From Methanosarcinales archaeon (GTDB taxonomy: Archaea > Halobacteriota > Syntropharchaeia > Alkanophagales > Methanospirareceae): 14,955 nt of DNA. The position numbers and the translations under genes are program-made. Below the pieces are notes generated by a model that saw nothing but the letters and a program-made list of their open reading frames with translations, searched no databases and had not been told where the DNA came from. Location: contig JAODGL010000027.1 of the NCBI GenBank assembly GCA_025464585.1, forward strand, positions 1-14,955. Direction: 5' to 3'. Shown here piece after piece: positions 5,896 to 12,203 of the stretch; the stretch's first letter is position 1; each line of letters begins with the position of its first letter.

Positions 5896-6816
5896 ATGAG
5901 GATAATGGTGGCGGAGTACGCGGTTGGTGCAGGGGGGGATAAAGGTGCATCTCTATTAAGAGAAGGGAAAGCAATGCTTACAACGTTGAGAAGTGGTTTT
6001 GAGGGATTGGATAATGAAGTTGTCTATCCGGTAGCAGCACCAGATTTTGAAGCAGCGGTGGATAAGCTTTCAAAGGAAAGCGATGCGGGCATCGTTATTG
6101 CTCCCGATGATAAGCTGTGCGACCTTACAGAACTCGTGGAATCGAATACCGTTAATTTGGGTTGTCCTTCGGAGTGTGTAAAAATATGCGCTGACAAGGT
6201 GCGGACGACAAAAATTTTGGCTGACAAAGGAATACCCGCGCCGAAGATTGTATCTGAAGAAGAGATAGGGGGAGATGACACATACGTAAAGAAGCCGAGA
6301 TTTGGATGTGCATCGGAAAACGTCTTTATATTGAATGGAAAAGAAAATCGTGAGCACATATCTTTTGACGATAACCATATCGTAACAGAATTTATAAAAG
6401 GAGAGGATATAAGCAGCAGCGTAATAGCTGGTGATTCTGCTGTGTTACCACTGACGATAAACAAGCAGTTTATAAGGATGGAGCGAGAAAGACTAATATA
6501 TGAAGGCGGGTCAGTTCCATATCTTGTAGGGCGTGATGCCGAGGAGAAGATAATGAGCATAAGTAAGAAGGTCGTAGCCTTGTTTAATTGCAAAGGATAT
6601 GTGGGGATAGATTTTGTATTAGGAGATGATGGCACGGCATACGTGGTAGACGTAAACCCAAGACCTACAACATCCATCGTAGGAATAGCAAAGGTGTTGA
6701 ATTATGGAATAGCAGATTTGATATTGAGAGCAAAATTTGGAACTCTGCCACGGGAAGAAGAAGTAAAAACCGAAGGATGTTTTAGTTTTATCAAAGACAA
6801 GAAGTATAATAGATGA
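5896..6816 (+). CDS. ATP-grasp ligase, MfnD-like (tyramine--L-glutamate ligase family)
   Basis: The ATP-grasp fold joins a carboxylate to an amine through an acyl-phosphate. The 306-residue product has a preATP-grasp N-terminus with EYAVGAGG at 7-14 and LLREGKAML at 20-28, ATP-binding KPRFGCASENV at 133-143, TEFIKGEDISSSVI at 164-177, and the metal-binding YVGIDFVLGDDGTAYVVDVN at 235-254, with N254 followed by PRPTTS. The N-terminal EY...GG...L-x-EGK-x-ML pattern and length fit COG1821-type enzymes, which include MfnD, the ligase adding glutamate to tyramine in methanofuran synthesis. That specificity is likely but unproven. I chose the ATG at 5896, one base after the upstream stop and preceded by AAGGA, over an ATG at 5848 inside the upstream gene. 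The next gene overlaps by four bases (ATGA). Confidence 0.85.
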   Translation: MRIMVAEYAVGAGGDKGASLLREGKAMLTTLRSGFEGLDNEVVYPVAAPDFEAAVDKLSKESDAGIVIAPDDKLCDLTELVESNTVNLGCPSECVKICADKVRTTKILADKGIPAPKIVSEEEIGGDDTYVKKPRFGCASENVFILNGKENREHISFDDNHIVTEFIKGEDISSSVIAGDSAVLPLTINKQFIRMERERLIYEGGSVPYLVGRDAEEKIMSISKKVVALFNCKGYVGIDFVLGDDGTAYVVDVNPRPTTSIVGIAKVLNYGIADLILRAKFGTLPREEEVKTEGCFSFIKDKKYNR

Positions 6817-7241
6817 AAAAGAGAAGGAAAATCGTGGGGATTGCAAAAGATACTTTAGATTTTATCCTGGAAGTAAGCAAATCGAATCATCCAAGAGAAT
6901 TCATCGGCATGTTGTACGCCGATGCGGATGTCATAACAGATGTTTTTTTCCTCCCTGGCACGGTTTCGTCAGATGAAAATGCCATTATACGACTGGATAT
7001 GATGCCGATGGGTCTTGGCTACGTGGGGTCTGTTCATAGCCATCCACATCCCGCCGCTATGAGACCGTCAGAACAGGATTTGTTGATGTTTTCCAGGACG
7101 GGAAATTGCCATATCATCACTTTCTATCCCTACGCGGAGGATAGTTGGAGATGTTACGATTCAAAAGGGGAAGAGATAGAGTTGGAGATAGTGGAGCAGG
7201 ATTTAGAGGAGTTGAAGGTAGGAGAGGAACTTTTATGGTAA
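6813..7241 (+). CDS. JAMM/MPN+ metalloprotease (AfJAMM-like)
   Basis: Zinc isopeptidase family whose archaeal members remove SAMP, the ubiquitin-like modifier (desampylases); bacterial relatives act on sulphur-carrier proteins. In the 142-residue single-domain product the catalytic Glu is probably E29 (PREFIGML), the zinc histidines H75 and H77 (VHSHPHP), then S86 and D89. The canonical motif is HxH-x7-S-x2-D; here there are eight residues between the second His and Ser, one extra. The rest (CHIITFYPYAEDSWRCYDSKGEEIELEIVE) closely follows the archaeal AF2198/AfJAMM type as I remember it. It lies in the same run as the proteasome beta gene, which fits a role in SAMP-proteasome turnover. It overlaps its neighbours by 4 and 7 bases. 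Confidence 0.92.
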   Translation: MKKRRKIVGIAKDTLDFILEVSKSNHPREFIGMLYADADVITDVFFLPGTVSSDENAIIRLDMMPMGLGYVGSVHSHPHPAAMRPSEQDLLMFSRTGNCHIITFYPYAEDSWRCYDSKGEEIELEIVEQDLEELKVGEELLW

Positions 7242-7660
7242 GGGTTTTAGCAACTGGAACATTTGAAATACTTCATCCGGGGCATTTGCTTTATTTGGAA
7301 GAAGCGAAGAAGCTGGGTGATGAACTCTTTGTCGTGGTTGCGAGAGACGTAAGTGTGAAAAGGAGAAAGGGAACGCCGATTTTACCGGAGGAGCAGAGAT
7401 TGAAGATGGTTTCCGCTTTGAAAGTTGTGGACAAGGCGATGTTGGGTAGCGAAAAAGATATGTATGAACCTTTATATAGTATAAAACCTGATATAATAAC
7501 ATTAGGATATGACCAGGATTTCAACGAGGAGGAGTTGGAGCAGGAACTCAGGAAGCGAGGCTTCAACTCGAAGGTCATTCGAATAAAAAAGCACAATTCA
7601 AATGCTTTTTGTAAGGCGGAGGAGATAATAAAACATATATTGGAATTGATGAGGGGATAA
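7235..7660 (+). CDS. ribL: FAD synthase, archaeal RibL type
   Basis: Transfers AMP from ATP to FMN to make FAD. The 141-residue product is a nucleotidyltransferase with ATGTFEILHPGHLLYL at 6-21, where H14-P-G-H17 is the HxGH signature. Further features are RDVSVKRRKG at 37-46, the LPEEQR segment at 50-55, and DIITLGYDQ at 86-94; the usual C-terminal ISTS-type motif is not evident. Length and motifs match the archaeal RibL family rather than glycerol-3-phosphate cytidylyltransferases, though the two are related. The ATG at 7235 is preferred over an upstream in-frame ATG at 7145: it directly precedes MVRVLATGTF, is preceded by GGAGAGG, and overlaps the JAMM stop by only seven bases. Confidence 0.88.
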   Translation: MVRVLATGTFEILHPGHLLYLEEAKKLGDELFVVVARDVSVKRRKGTPILPEEQRLKMVSALKVVDKAMLGSEKDMYEPLYSIKPDIITLGYDQDFNEEELEQELRKRGFNSKVIRIKKHNSNAFCKAEEIIKHILELMRG

Positions 7661-7662
7661 AA

Positions 7663-8085
7663 ATGGAAGAAGAGCGCGGATTGACTCGAATAGGAGTATC
7701 TTTGCCGTCGAATCTGCTGAATAAGTTTGACGGAATAATAAGGGGGAGAGGGTACTCATCGAGGTCTGAAGGGATAAGAGATGCGATTAGGGCATATATA
7801 GTGGAATACGAATGGATGGAGCGAGAAACAGGAGAGGAGATAGGGACCATAACTTATCTCTATGACCACAGTCAAAGGGGATTGGGTGATGAGCTAACAG
7901 AGGTGCAGCACCATTTTCTGGATATGATAAGAGCTTCAACGCACATCCATCTCGATGAGGAGAATTGTTTTGAAGTAGTAGTGATGAAAGGTGAAGCGAA
8001 ACGAATAAAAGAATTGGCAGAGAATATAATGAGCTTGAGGGGTGTAAAACACGTGAAATTGACAACAACGCATGGGGGAATATAG
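7663..8085 (+). CDS. nikR: Nickel-responsive regulator NikR
   Basis: Ribbon-helix-helix repressor that senses Ni(II) and controls nickel uptake. In the 140-residue product residues 7-48 form the RHH DNA-binding domain (TRIGVSLPSNLLNKFD as strand and helix, then SSRSEGIRDAIRAY). Residues about 60-140 form the ACT-like nickel domain. The four nickel ligands are at H83, H94, H96 and C102, with the same spacing (11, 2, 6) as H76/H87/H89/C95 of E. coli NikR, so metal binding looks intact. The start follows GAGGGGAT, two bases after the ribL stop. Nickel control would suit an organism with nickel enzymes such as methyl-coenzyme M reductase. No nickel transporter is in the window, so its targets probably lie elsewhere. 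Confidence 0.95.
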   Translation: MEEERGLTRIGVSLPSNLLNKFDGIIRGRGYSSRSEGIRDAIRAYIVEYEWMERETGEEIGTITYLYDHSQRGLGDELTEVQHHFLDMIRASTHIHLDEENCFEVVVMKGEAKRIKELAENIMSLRGVKHVKLTTTHGGI

Positions 8086-8088
8086 ATA

Positions 8089-8724
8089 ATGGAAATAATG
8101 GACCAGTTAAAGAAGGGAACGACAACTGTTGGTTTGATATGCGATGGGAGTGTAGTGCTGGCGAGTGAGAAGCGTGCGACAATGGGTTCTTTTATCGCAT
8201 CTAAAGCAGCGAAGAAGATTTATCAGGTGGATGAGCGAATAGGCATGACCACAGCGGGAATAGTGGGAGATGCACAGGCATTGGTTCGGATACTATCAGT
8301 GGAGGCGAGGCTATATAAAATAAGGCGGCAAGAGCCGATGACAGTAAAAGCGATGACAACGCTGTTATCCAATGTGCTTAGCAGTCAGAGATTCTTTCCG
8401 TATCTTGTGCAACTCCTGGTAGGGGGAATAGATAGGAACGGAGCACATATATTTTCAGTAGACCCTTTTGGAGGCAATACCGATGAGAGAGAGATTGCCG
8501 CTACCGGCTCGGGTTCTCCTATTGCATACGGTGTGCTTGAGGACCGGTATTCAAAGGATATGACGCAAGAAGAGGGGATAGCGCTTGCAATACAGGCATT
8601 ACATTCCGCAATGAAAAGGGATAGTGCCTCTGGTGAAGAGATGGAAGTGATAGTAATAACGAAAGAGAAGTATGAGGAAATAGGTGAGGAAAAGATAAAA
8701 AAATTAAGAAGTTCATTCAGGTGA
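8089..8724 (+). CDS. psmB: Proteasome beta subunit, 20S core
   Basis: N-terminal-nucleophile hydrolase forming the catalytic rings of the 20S proteasome. In the 211-residue precursor the propeptide is ten residues, ending KKG before TTTVG, so T11 becomes catalytic Thr1 after self-processing. E27 and K43 match Glu17 and Lys33 of the Thermoplasma enzyme. Also visible are the GSGS loop (ATGSGSPIAYGVLE) and the SVDPFGG segment. The start at 8089 is favoured over the ATG at 8098 because GGGGGAA lies eight bases before the former. It sits three bases after nikR and upstream of fttA; a proteasome-beta/aCPSF1 neighbourhood is, to my knowledge, common in euryarchaeotes. The alpha subunit and the PAN ATPase are not in the window. 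Confidence 0.96.
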   Translation: MEIMDQLKKGTTTVGLICDGSVVLASEKRATMGSFIASKAAKKIYQVDERIGMTTAGIVGDAQALVRILSVEARLYKIRRQEPMTVKAMTTLLSNVLSSQRFFPYLVQLLVGGIDRNGAHIFSVDPFGGNTDEREIAATGSGSPIAYGVLEDRYSKDMTQEEGIALAIQALHSAMKRDSASGEEMEVIVITKEKYEEIGEEKIKKLRSSFR

Positions 8725-8743
8725 AATTTTGTCTTTGACTGAT

Positions 8744-8769
8744 GTTACCAAATTGATGTTATTGGTGAC
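8744..8769. promoter_or_regulatory. Inverted repeat (possible operator) before fttA
   Basis: GTTACCAA and TTGGTGAC are inverted copies (seven of eight positions pair) separated by ten bases, in the 120-base gap between psmB and fttA. The right arm abuts a TATA-like ACATAAAATAGG at 8768-8779. A protein bound here would therefore cover the BRE region of a putative fttA promoter about 70 bases before its start. The regulator is unknown. Confidence 0.4.
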
Positions 8770-8844
8770 ATAAAATAGGAATAGGAGCAGAAGACCAGTC
8801 TAAGCTGAGTGAGGATTGGATTAGTAGAAGGTTGAGAACGGACA

Positions 8845-10731
8845 ATGCCAGTAGAAGAAACGCTTTTAGAATTGAAGAGGCGAATAATGGAGTTATTACC
8901 AGGTGATATGAGCATTACCGAGGTAGAATTTGAAGGACCTGAGCTCGTTATATACACGGAGGACACGCAGAAATTCGCTGATGATGGTGCCATAGTCAGA
9001 ACATTAGCGAGGGAGTTAAAGAAGAGGATTTCGGTTAGACCAAGTGGTAACATACTGATGGAGCCAGAAAAGGCGGTTAAGGTTATTCACGATATTATAC
9101 CGGAGGAAGGCGGAATAAAAGATATTTATTTCGATATGGACAAGGCAGAGGTAATAATAGAGGCAGAAAAACCGGGATTGGTGATAGGCACGCATGGAGC
9201 AACACTTAGAGAAGTCGCAAAGGTGATAGGGTGGCGACCCAACGTTATCAGAGCACCGCCTATACAATCCGCGATAATAAAAAGTATAAGGAGGTATTTA
9301 AGAGAGGAGAGCGAATTCAGGAAAGACTTTGTGAAAAAAGTAGGGCGGAGGATATATAGAGATAAGCTAATAGAGGATGACTGGCTGCGTATAACTGCTT
9401 TAGGTGGGTGCAGAGAAGTGGGAAGAAACGCATTTTTGCTTTCTACGCCGGAGACGAGGGTGTTAATAGATTGTGGAGTAAGTGTAGGCACGGAAGGGAT
9501 GCCCTATCTATACGCTCCTGAGGTGTCACCAATAAGTAATATAGATGCGGTAGTGATAACGCATGCACATCTTGACCATTCTGGCCTGGTGCCTCTCTTA
9601 TTCTTATATGGATATGATGGACCTATATACATAACACAGCCAACGAGGGACCTTATGGCCCTTTTGTTACTTGACTATATAGAGGTATCAGCAAGAGAAG
9701 GGAAGAAGATACCGTATAAATCATCTTTAATAAGAGATGCGATAAGGCATACGATTCCGTTGAAGTACGGGGACGTGACAGACATATCGCCAGATATGAA
9801 ACTAACTTTTTACAATGCAGGGCACATACTGGGTTCTTCTATTGCGTATTTCCACATAGGCAATGGGCTTTATAACCTCGCATTTACCGGTGACATAAAG
9901 TATGAACGAACTTTTCTTTTCGAGCCTGCTTTCAATGATTTCCCCAGGGTTGATGCGTTGGTCATAGAGTCCACATACGGTGGAATGAATGACCTGCAAC
10001 CATCGAGGCGCGAAGCGGAGAAGAATTTGAAGGAGGAGATAGAGAATACGTTAAAAAAAGGAGGTAAAGTAATAATACCTGCTTTTGCGGTTGGGAGGTC
10101 GCAGGAGGTAATGATCGCATTAGAAGGGATGCAGCTGGAAGTGCCAGTGTATTTAGACGGGATGATATGGGAGGCGACTTCAGTCCATACTGCATATCCG
10201 GAATATCTCAACAGGAAGCTGAAGAGTTCCATATTCCAGGGTGAAAATCCATTCTTATCAGACGTTTTTGTGCAGGTGGACGATGTAGAGAAAAGAAAGG
10301 CGGTAATAGAGGAGAAGGAGCCATTCATCGTACTTGCTACCGCGGGGATGTTAAACGGCGGTCCCGTTTTAGAATACCTGAAAGGACTTGCAGGAGATGA
10401 AAGGAACAAGCTTATCTTTGTTGGATACCAGGCAGAAGGGTCGCTTGGAAGAAGGATACAAAAGGGTTGGAATGAGATACAACTTTCAAATGAGGGTAAA
10501 ATAAGGAATATAAAAATAAACATGGAAACACGGACAGTAGATGGCTTTTCCGGACATTCAGATCGCAATCAGTTACTTGAATACGTAAGAGGGATACGGC
10601 CACTGCCGTCAAAGGTAATATGTATGCATGGTGAGAGTAACAAATGCATGGCATTAGCAAGTGGGATACATAAGAGGTTTAATATAGAGACGGTAGCGCC
10701 AATGAATTTGGAGACCCTGAGATTGGCTTAA
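8845..10731 (+). CDS. fttA: aCPSF1/FttA: KH-domain beta-CASP ribonuclease, transcription termination factor
   Basis: Archaeal homologue of the eukaryotic 3'-end cleavage factor CPSF73. It cleaves nascent RNA and ends transcription by RNA polymerase. The 628-residue product has two N-terminal KH-like domains (about 1-145; the GXXG-type loop is GTHG at 115-118). The metallo-beta-lactamase core follows, with metal motif H240-A-H242-L-D244-H245, H327 (AGHILGS) and D350 (FTGD). E375 (ESTYGG) begins the beta-CASP region (about 375-560). Beta-CASP motifs continue with IPAFAVGRSQE at 411-421, FSGHSD with H571, and MHGE with H595. All catalytic residues are present and length is typical (about 630-640). 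It follows psmB by 120 bases containing a possible promoter. Confidence 0.96.
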   Translation: MPVEETLLELKRRIMELLPGDMSITEVEFEGPELVIYTEDTQKFADDGAIVRTLARELKKRISVRPSGNILMEPEKAVKVIHDIIPEEGGIKDIYFDMDKAEVIIEAEKPGLVIGTHGATLREVAKVIGWRPNVIRAPPIQSAIIKSIRRYLREESEFRKDFVKKVGRRIYRDKLIEDDWLRITALGGCREVGRNAFLLSTPETRVLIDCGVSVGTEGMPYLYAPEVSPISNIDAVVITHAHLDHSGLVPLLFLYGYDGPIYITQPTRDLMALLLLDYIEVSAREGKKIPYKSSLIRDAIRHTIPLKYGDVTDISPDMKLTFYNAGHILGSSIAYFHIGNGLYNLAFTGDIKYERTFLFEPAFNDFPRVDALVIESTYGGMNDLQPSRREAEKNLKEEIENTLKKGGKVIIPAFAVGRSQEVMIALEGMQLEVPVYLDGMIWEATSVHTAYPEYLNRKLKSSIFQGENPFLSDVFVQVDDVEKRKAVIEEKEPFIVLATAGMLNGGPVLEYLKGLAGDERNKLIFVGYQAEGSLGRRIQKGWNEIQLSNEGKIRNIKINMETRTVDGFSGHSDRNQLLEYVRGIRPLPSKVICMHGESNKCMALASGIHKRFNIETVAPMNLETLRLA

Positions 10732-10773
10732 AAAATGCAAAATGTAAAGTGCAAAATGCGAAATCAAAATAAA
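10732..10773. repeat. AT-rich interspersed repeat, copy A
   Basis: Directly after the fttA stop lies an A-rich string built from variants of GCAAAATG (AAATGCAAAATG, AAAGTGCAAAATGCG, then AAATCAAAATAAA). A related string lies at 14263-14298. Strings of this kind often belong to dispersed genomic intergenic repeats. It fills most of the 80-base gap before the ADTH synthase gene, whose ribosome-binding site (AGGGAG) follows. Confidence 0.55.
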
Positions 10774-10811
10774 AGAAGCAAAAATCTTATACAAAAGGGA
10801 GAGAAAAGAAA

Positions 10812-11636
10812 ATGACAAACATACGGGAAAGGATGGAAAGGATGGGTATAGGGAAGAGAATAAGAATGGAAAGAATCGTGGACCGGAAGAGCGGGAGAAG
10901 TGTTATCGTTCCTATGGACCATGGTGTGACGTCAGGTCCGATATATGGGTTGACGGACATGAAGAGAGCGGTGAATGCGGTGGCAGAAGGAGGAGCAAAC
11001 GCGGTTCTCGTGCATAAAGGTATTGTAATAGCGGGGCATAGAGGATATGGCAAGGATATAGGACTGATAATTCACTTATCTGCGAGTACTTCGTTAGGAC
11101 CCGACCCATTAAACAAAGTTACAGTCGCAACGGTAGAGGAAGCGATACGATTAGGTGCGGATGCGGTCTCAATGCACGTGAATGTGGGAGCGGAGAACGA
11201 GGCGGACATGCTTGCAGAGCTGGGAGAGACGGCAATGGTATGTGAGGAATGGGGCATGCCGTTTTTGGCAATGATGTATCCGCGTGGTAAAAAGGTGAAG
11301 AGCGAGCATGACGTAGAGGTGGTAAAGCATGTAGCACGTGTAGGTGCTGAACTTGGTGCTGATATAATAAAAACAAATTATACTGGTGACCCTGATACAT
11401 TTAAAGATGTGATAAGCAGTTGCCCGGTGCCGGTGATAATAGCAGGTGGTCCAAAGGCGAATACGGATGCGGAAGTGTTAAAGATGGTGGAGGATGCGAT
11501 AGCTGCTGGTGCTTCTGGTGTATCCATAGGTAGGAATGTATTTCAGCATAAGAACCCGACGGATATGACAGTAGCAATAAGCAGGATAGTGCATGAAGGC
11601 GTTTCGGCAGCGGAGGCGATGGAGATGCTGAAGTGA
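10812..11636 (+). CDS. aroA': ADTH synthase (2-amino-3,7-dideoxy-D-threo-hept-6-ulosonate synthase), AroA'
   Basis: First step of the archaeal shikimate route: a class I aldolase condenses L-aspartate semialdehyde with a ketohexose phosphate. The 274-residue product closely follows the MJ0400 type: VIVPMDHGVTSGPI at 31-44, GGANAVLVHKGI at 60-71, GHRGYGKDIGLIIHLS at 75-90, MHVNVGAENE at 121-130, MMYPRGK at 154-160, and Schiff-base lysine K187 in IIKTNYTGD, then IIAGGPKANTD and SIGRNVFQH. It is related to archaeal fructose-bisphosphate aldolase. The shikimate assignment rests on close resemblance to MJ0400 and on dehydroquinate synthase II lying next on the same strand. A minus-strand gene intervenes, so the pair are not in one simple operon. 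The ribosome-binding site AGGGAG lies about 10 bases before the ATG. Confidence 0.92.
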   Translation: MTNIRERMERMGIGKRIRMERIVDRKSGRSVIVPMDHGVTSGPIYGLTDMKRAVNAVAEGGANAVLVHKGIVIAGHRGYGKDIGLIIHLSASTSLGPDPLNKVTVATVEEAIRLGADAVSMHVNVGAENEADMLAELGETAMVCEEWGMPFLAMMYPRGKKVKSEHDVEVVKHVARVGAELGADIIKTNYTGDPDTFKDVISSCPVPVIIAGGPKANTDAEVLKMVEDAIAAGASGVSIGRNVFQHKNPTDMTVAISRIVHEGVSAAEAMEMLK

Positions 11637-11684
11637 TGGTATCTTCTGAGAGCGAAGAGAACAAATAAATGGAGAGAATTCGAG

Positions 11685-11700
11685 TTTATCTTATTTTTCT
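11685..11700 (+). terminator. T-rich terminator after ADTH synthase
   Basis: TTTATCTTATTTTTCT lies about 50 bases past the ADTH synthase stop, at the end of the convergent minus-strand gene. It is a plausible archaeal oligo-T terminator and would keep this transcript from running far into the opposing gene. Confidence 0.5.
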
Positions 11701-12095
11701 TAAAGCTCCACAAGTTCTCCTTTTCTCAGAATACGGTGGTCAATTCGAGGTGGCGTAACACTTTCATCAATAATCGTCCCCCAATCCTCGAGGATTCCCG
11801 CACCGAGCAATAAGTCAATTCTCTTACCGTTTTCCTCGCCTAAATCTTCAACTTCGAAGAAGCGCTCTGAGAAACGATATTCTCGTCCCTCCGTATCTTT
11901 GACAAAACCGGTTACAATTCTCACCTCTTTAAACTTAAAAGTTTTACCACCCAACATCACTCCAAATGGCTCAACTGGTGCTTTTGGGAACTCGTTTGCA
12001 TGTTCTCTTCTGATATAAGACCTGCGTGAGCCAGTATCTAAAACTGCATTCAACCGCTTATTCCCTATTTCCACATCCACCACCGGTCTTGACAT
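11700..12095 (-). CDS. Retropepsin-like aspartic protease family protein
   Basis: The 131-residue single-domain product has the fold signature of retroviral-type pepsins: strand RPVVDVEIGNKRLNAV, the active-site triad DTG at about 20-22 within LDTGSRRSYI, and a late hydrophobic-hydrophobic-G strand (IDLLLGAGILEDWG, about 94-107). One catalytic Asp per chain implies a homodimer if active. It has no signal peptide or membrane span, so a cytoplasmic protein is expected. Stand-alone members occur in archaea and bacteria, mostly without known substrates. A strong TATA box lies only about 25 bases before the ATG, which predicts a leaderless or very short-leader transcript. The gene sits on the opposite strand between two consecutive shikimate genes, suggesting insertion or rearrangement. 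Confidence 0.85.
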   Translation of the reverse strand: MSRPVVDVEIGNKRLNAVLDTGSRRSYIRREHANEFPKAPVEPFGVMLGGKTFKFKEVRIVTGFVKDTEGREYRFSERFFEVEDLGEENGKRIDLLLGAGILEDWGTIIDESVTPPRIDHRILRKGELVEL

Positions 12096-12112
12096 AATCC
12101 CTAACCCTTACT

Positions 12113-12126
12113 CTTTATTTATATAG
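12113..12126 (-). promoter_or_regulatory. TATA promoter of the retropepsin-like gene
   Basis: On the minus strand the sequence reads CTATATAAATAAAG, close to the archaeal TATA consensus. Its centre is about 24-26 bases from the ATG at 12095, which is the usual TATA-to-start-site distance. Transcription would begin at or next to the ATG, giving a leaderless mRNA. Confidence 0.65.
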
Positions 12127-12137
12127 TCCTTATCTTC

Positions 12138-12150
12138 TTTTATATTTTTA
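12138..12150 (+). promoter_or_regulatory. TATA promoter of dehydroquinate synthase II
   Basis: TTTTATATTTTTA lies about 60 bases before the ATG at 12204 and predicts a leader of about 30-35 nt. That leader contains GAGGTGAT, a strong ribosome-binding site eight bases from the start. It is divergent from the retropepsin promoter within the same 108-base gap. Confidence 0.6.
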
Positions 12151-12203
12151 TTGCACTGCATTACAGTAAGCTAAACCAAAGAGTAGAGAGGTGATTTTCC
12201 GAA

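Noticed and set aside
6024..6677. A 217-codon minus-strand frame
   Set aside because: It is antisense to the ATP-grasp gene, with low-complexity Ser/Thr-rich composition and no ribosome-binding site or family motif.
8725..8844. The gap between psmB and fttA considered as a tRNA or small RNA gene
   Set aside because: No cloverleaf, T-loop GTTCGA-type sequence or C/D box pair was found; only the inverted repeat and TATA-like sequence stand out.
9870..10568. A 232-codon minus-strand frame
   Set aside because: It lies wholly antisense to the catalytic part of fttA, is Ser/Pro/Phe-rich as expected for a reverse-strand shadow, and shows no recognisable motif.
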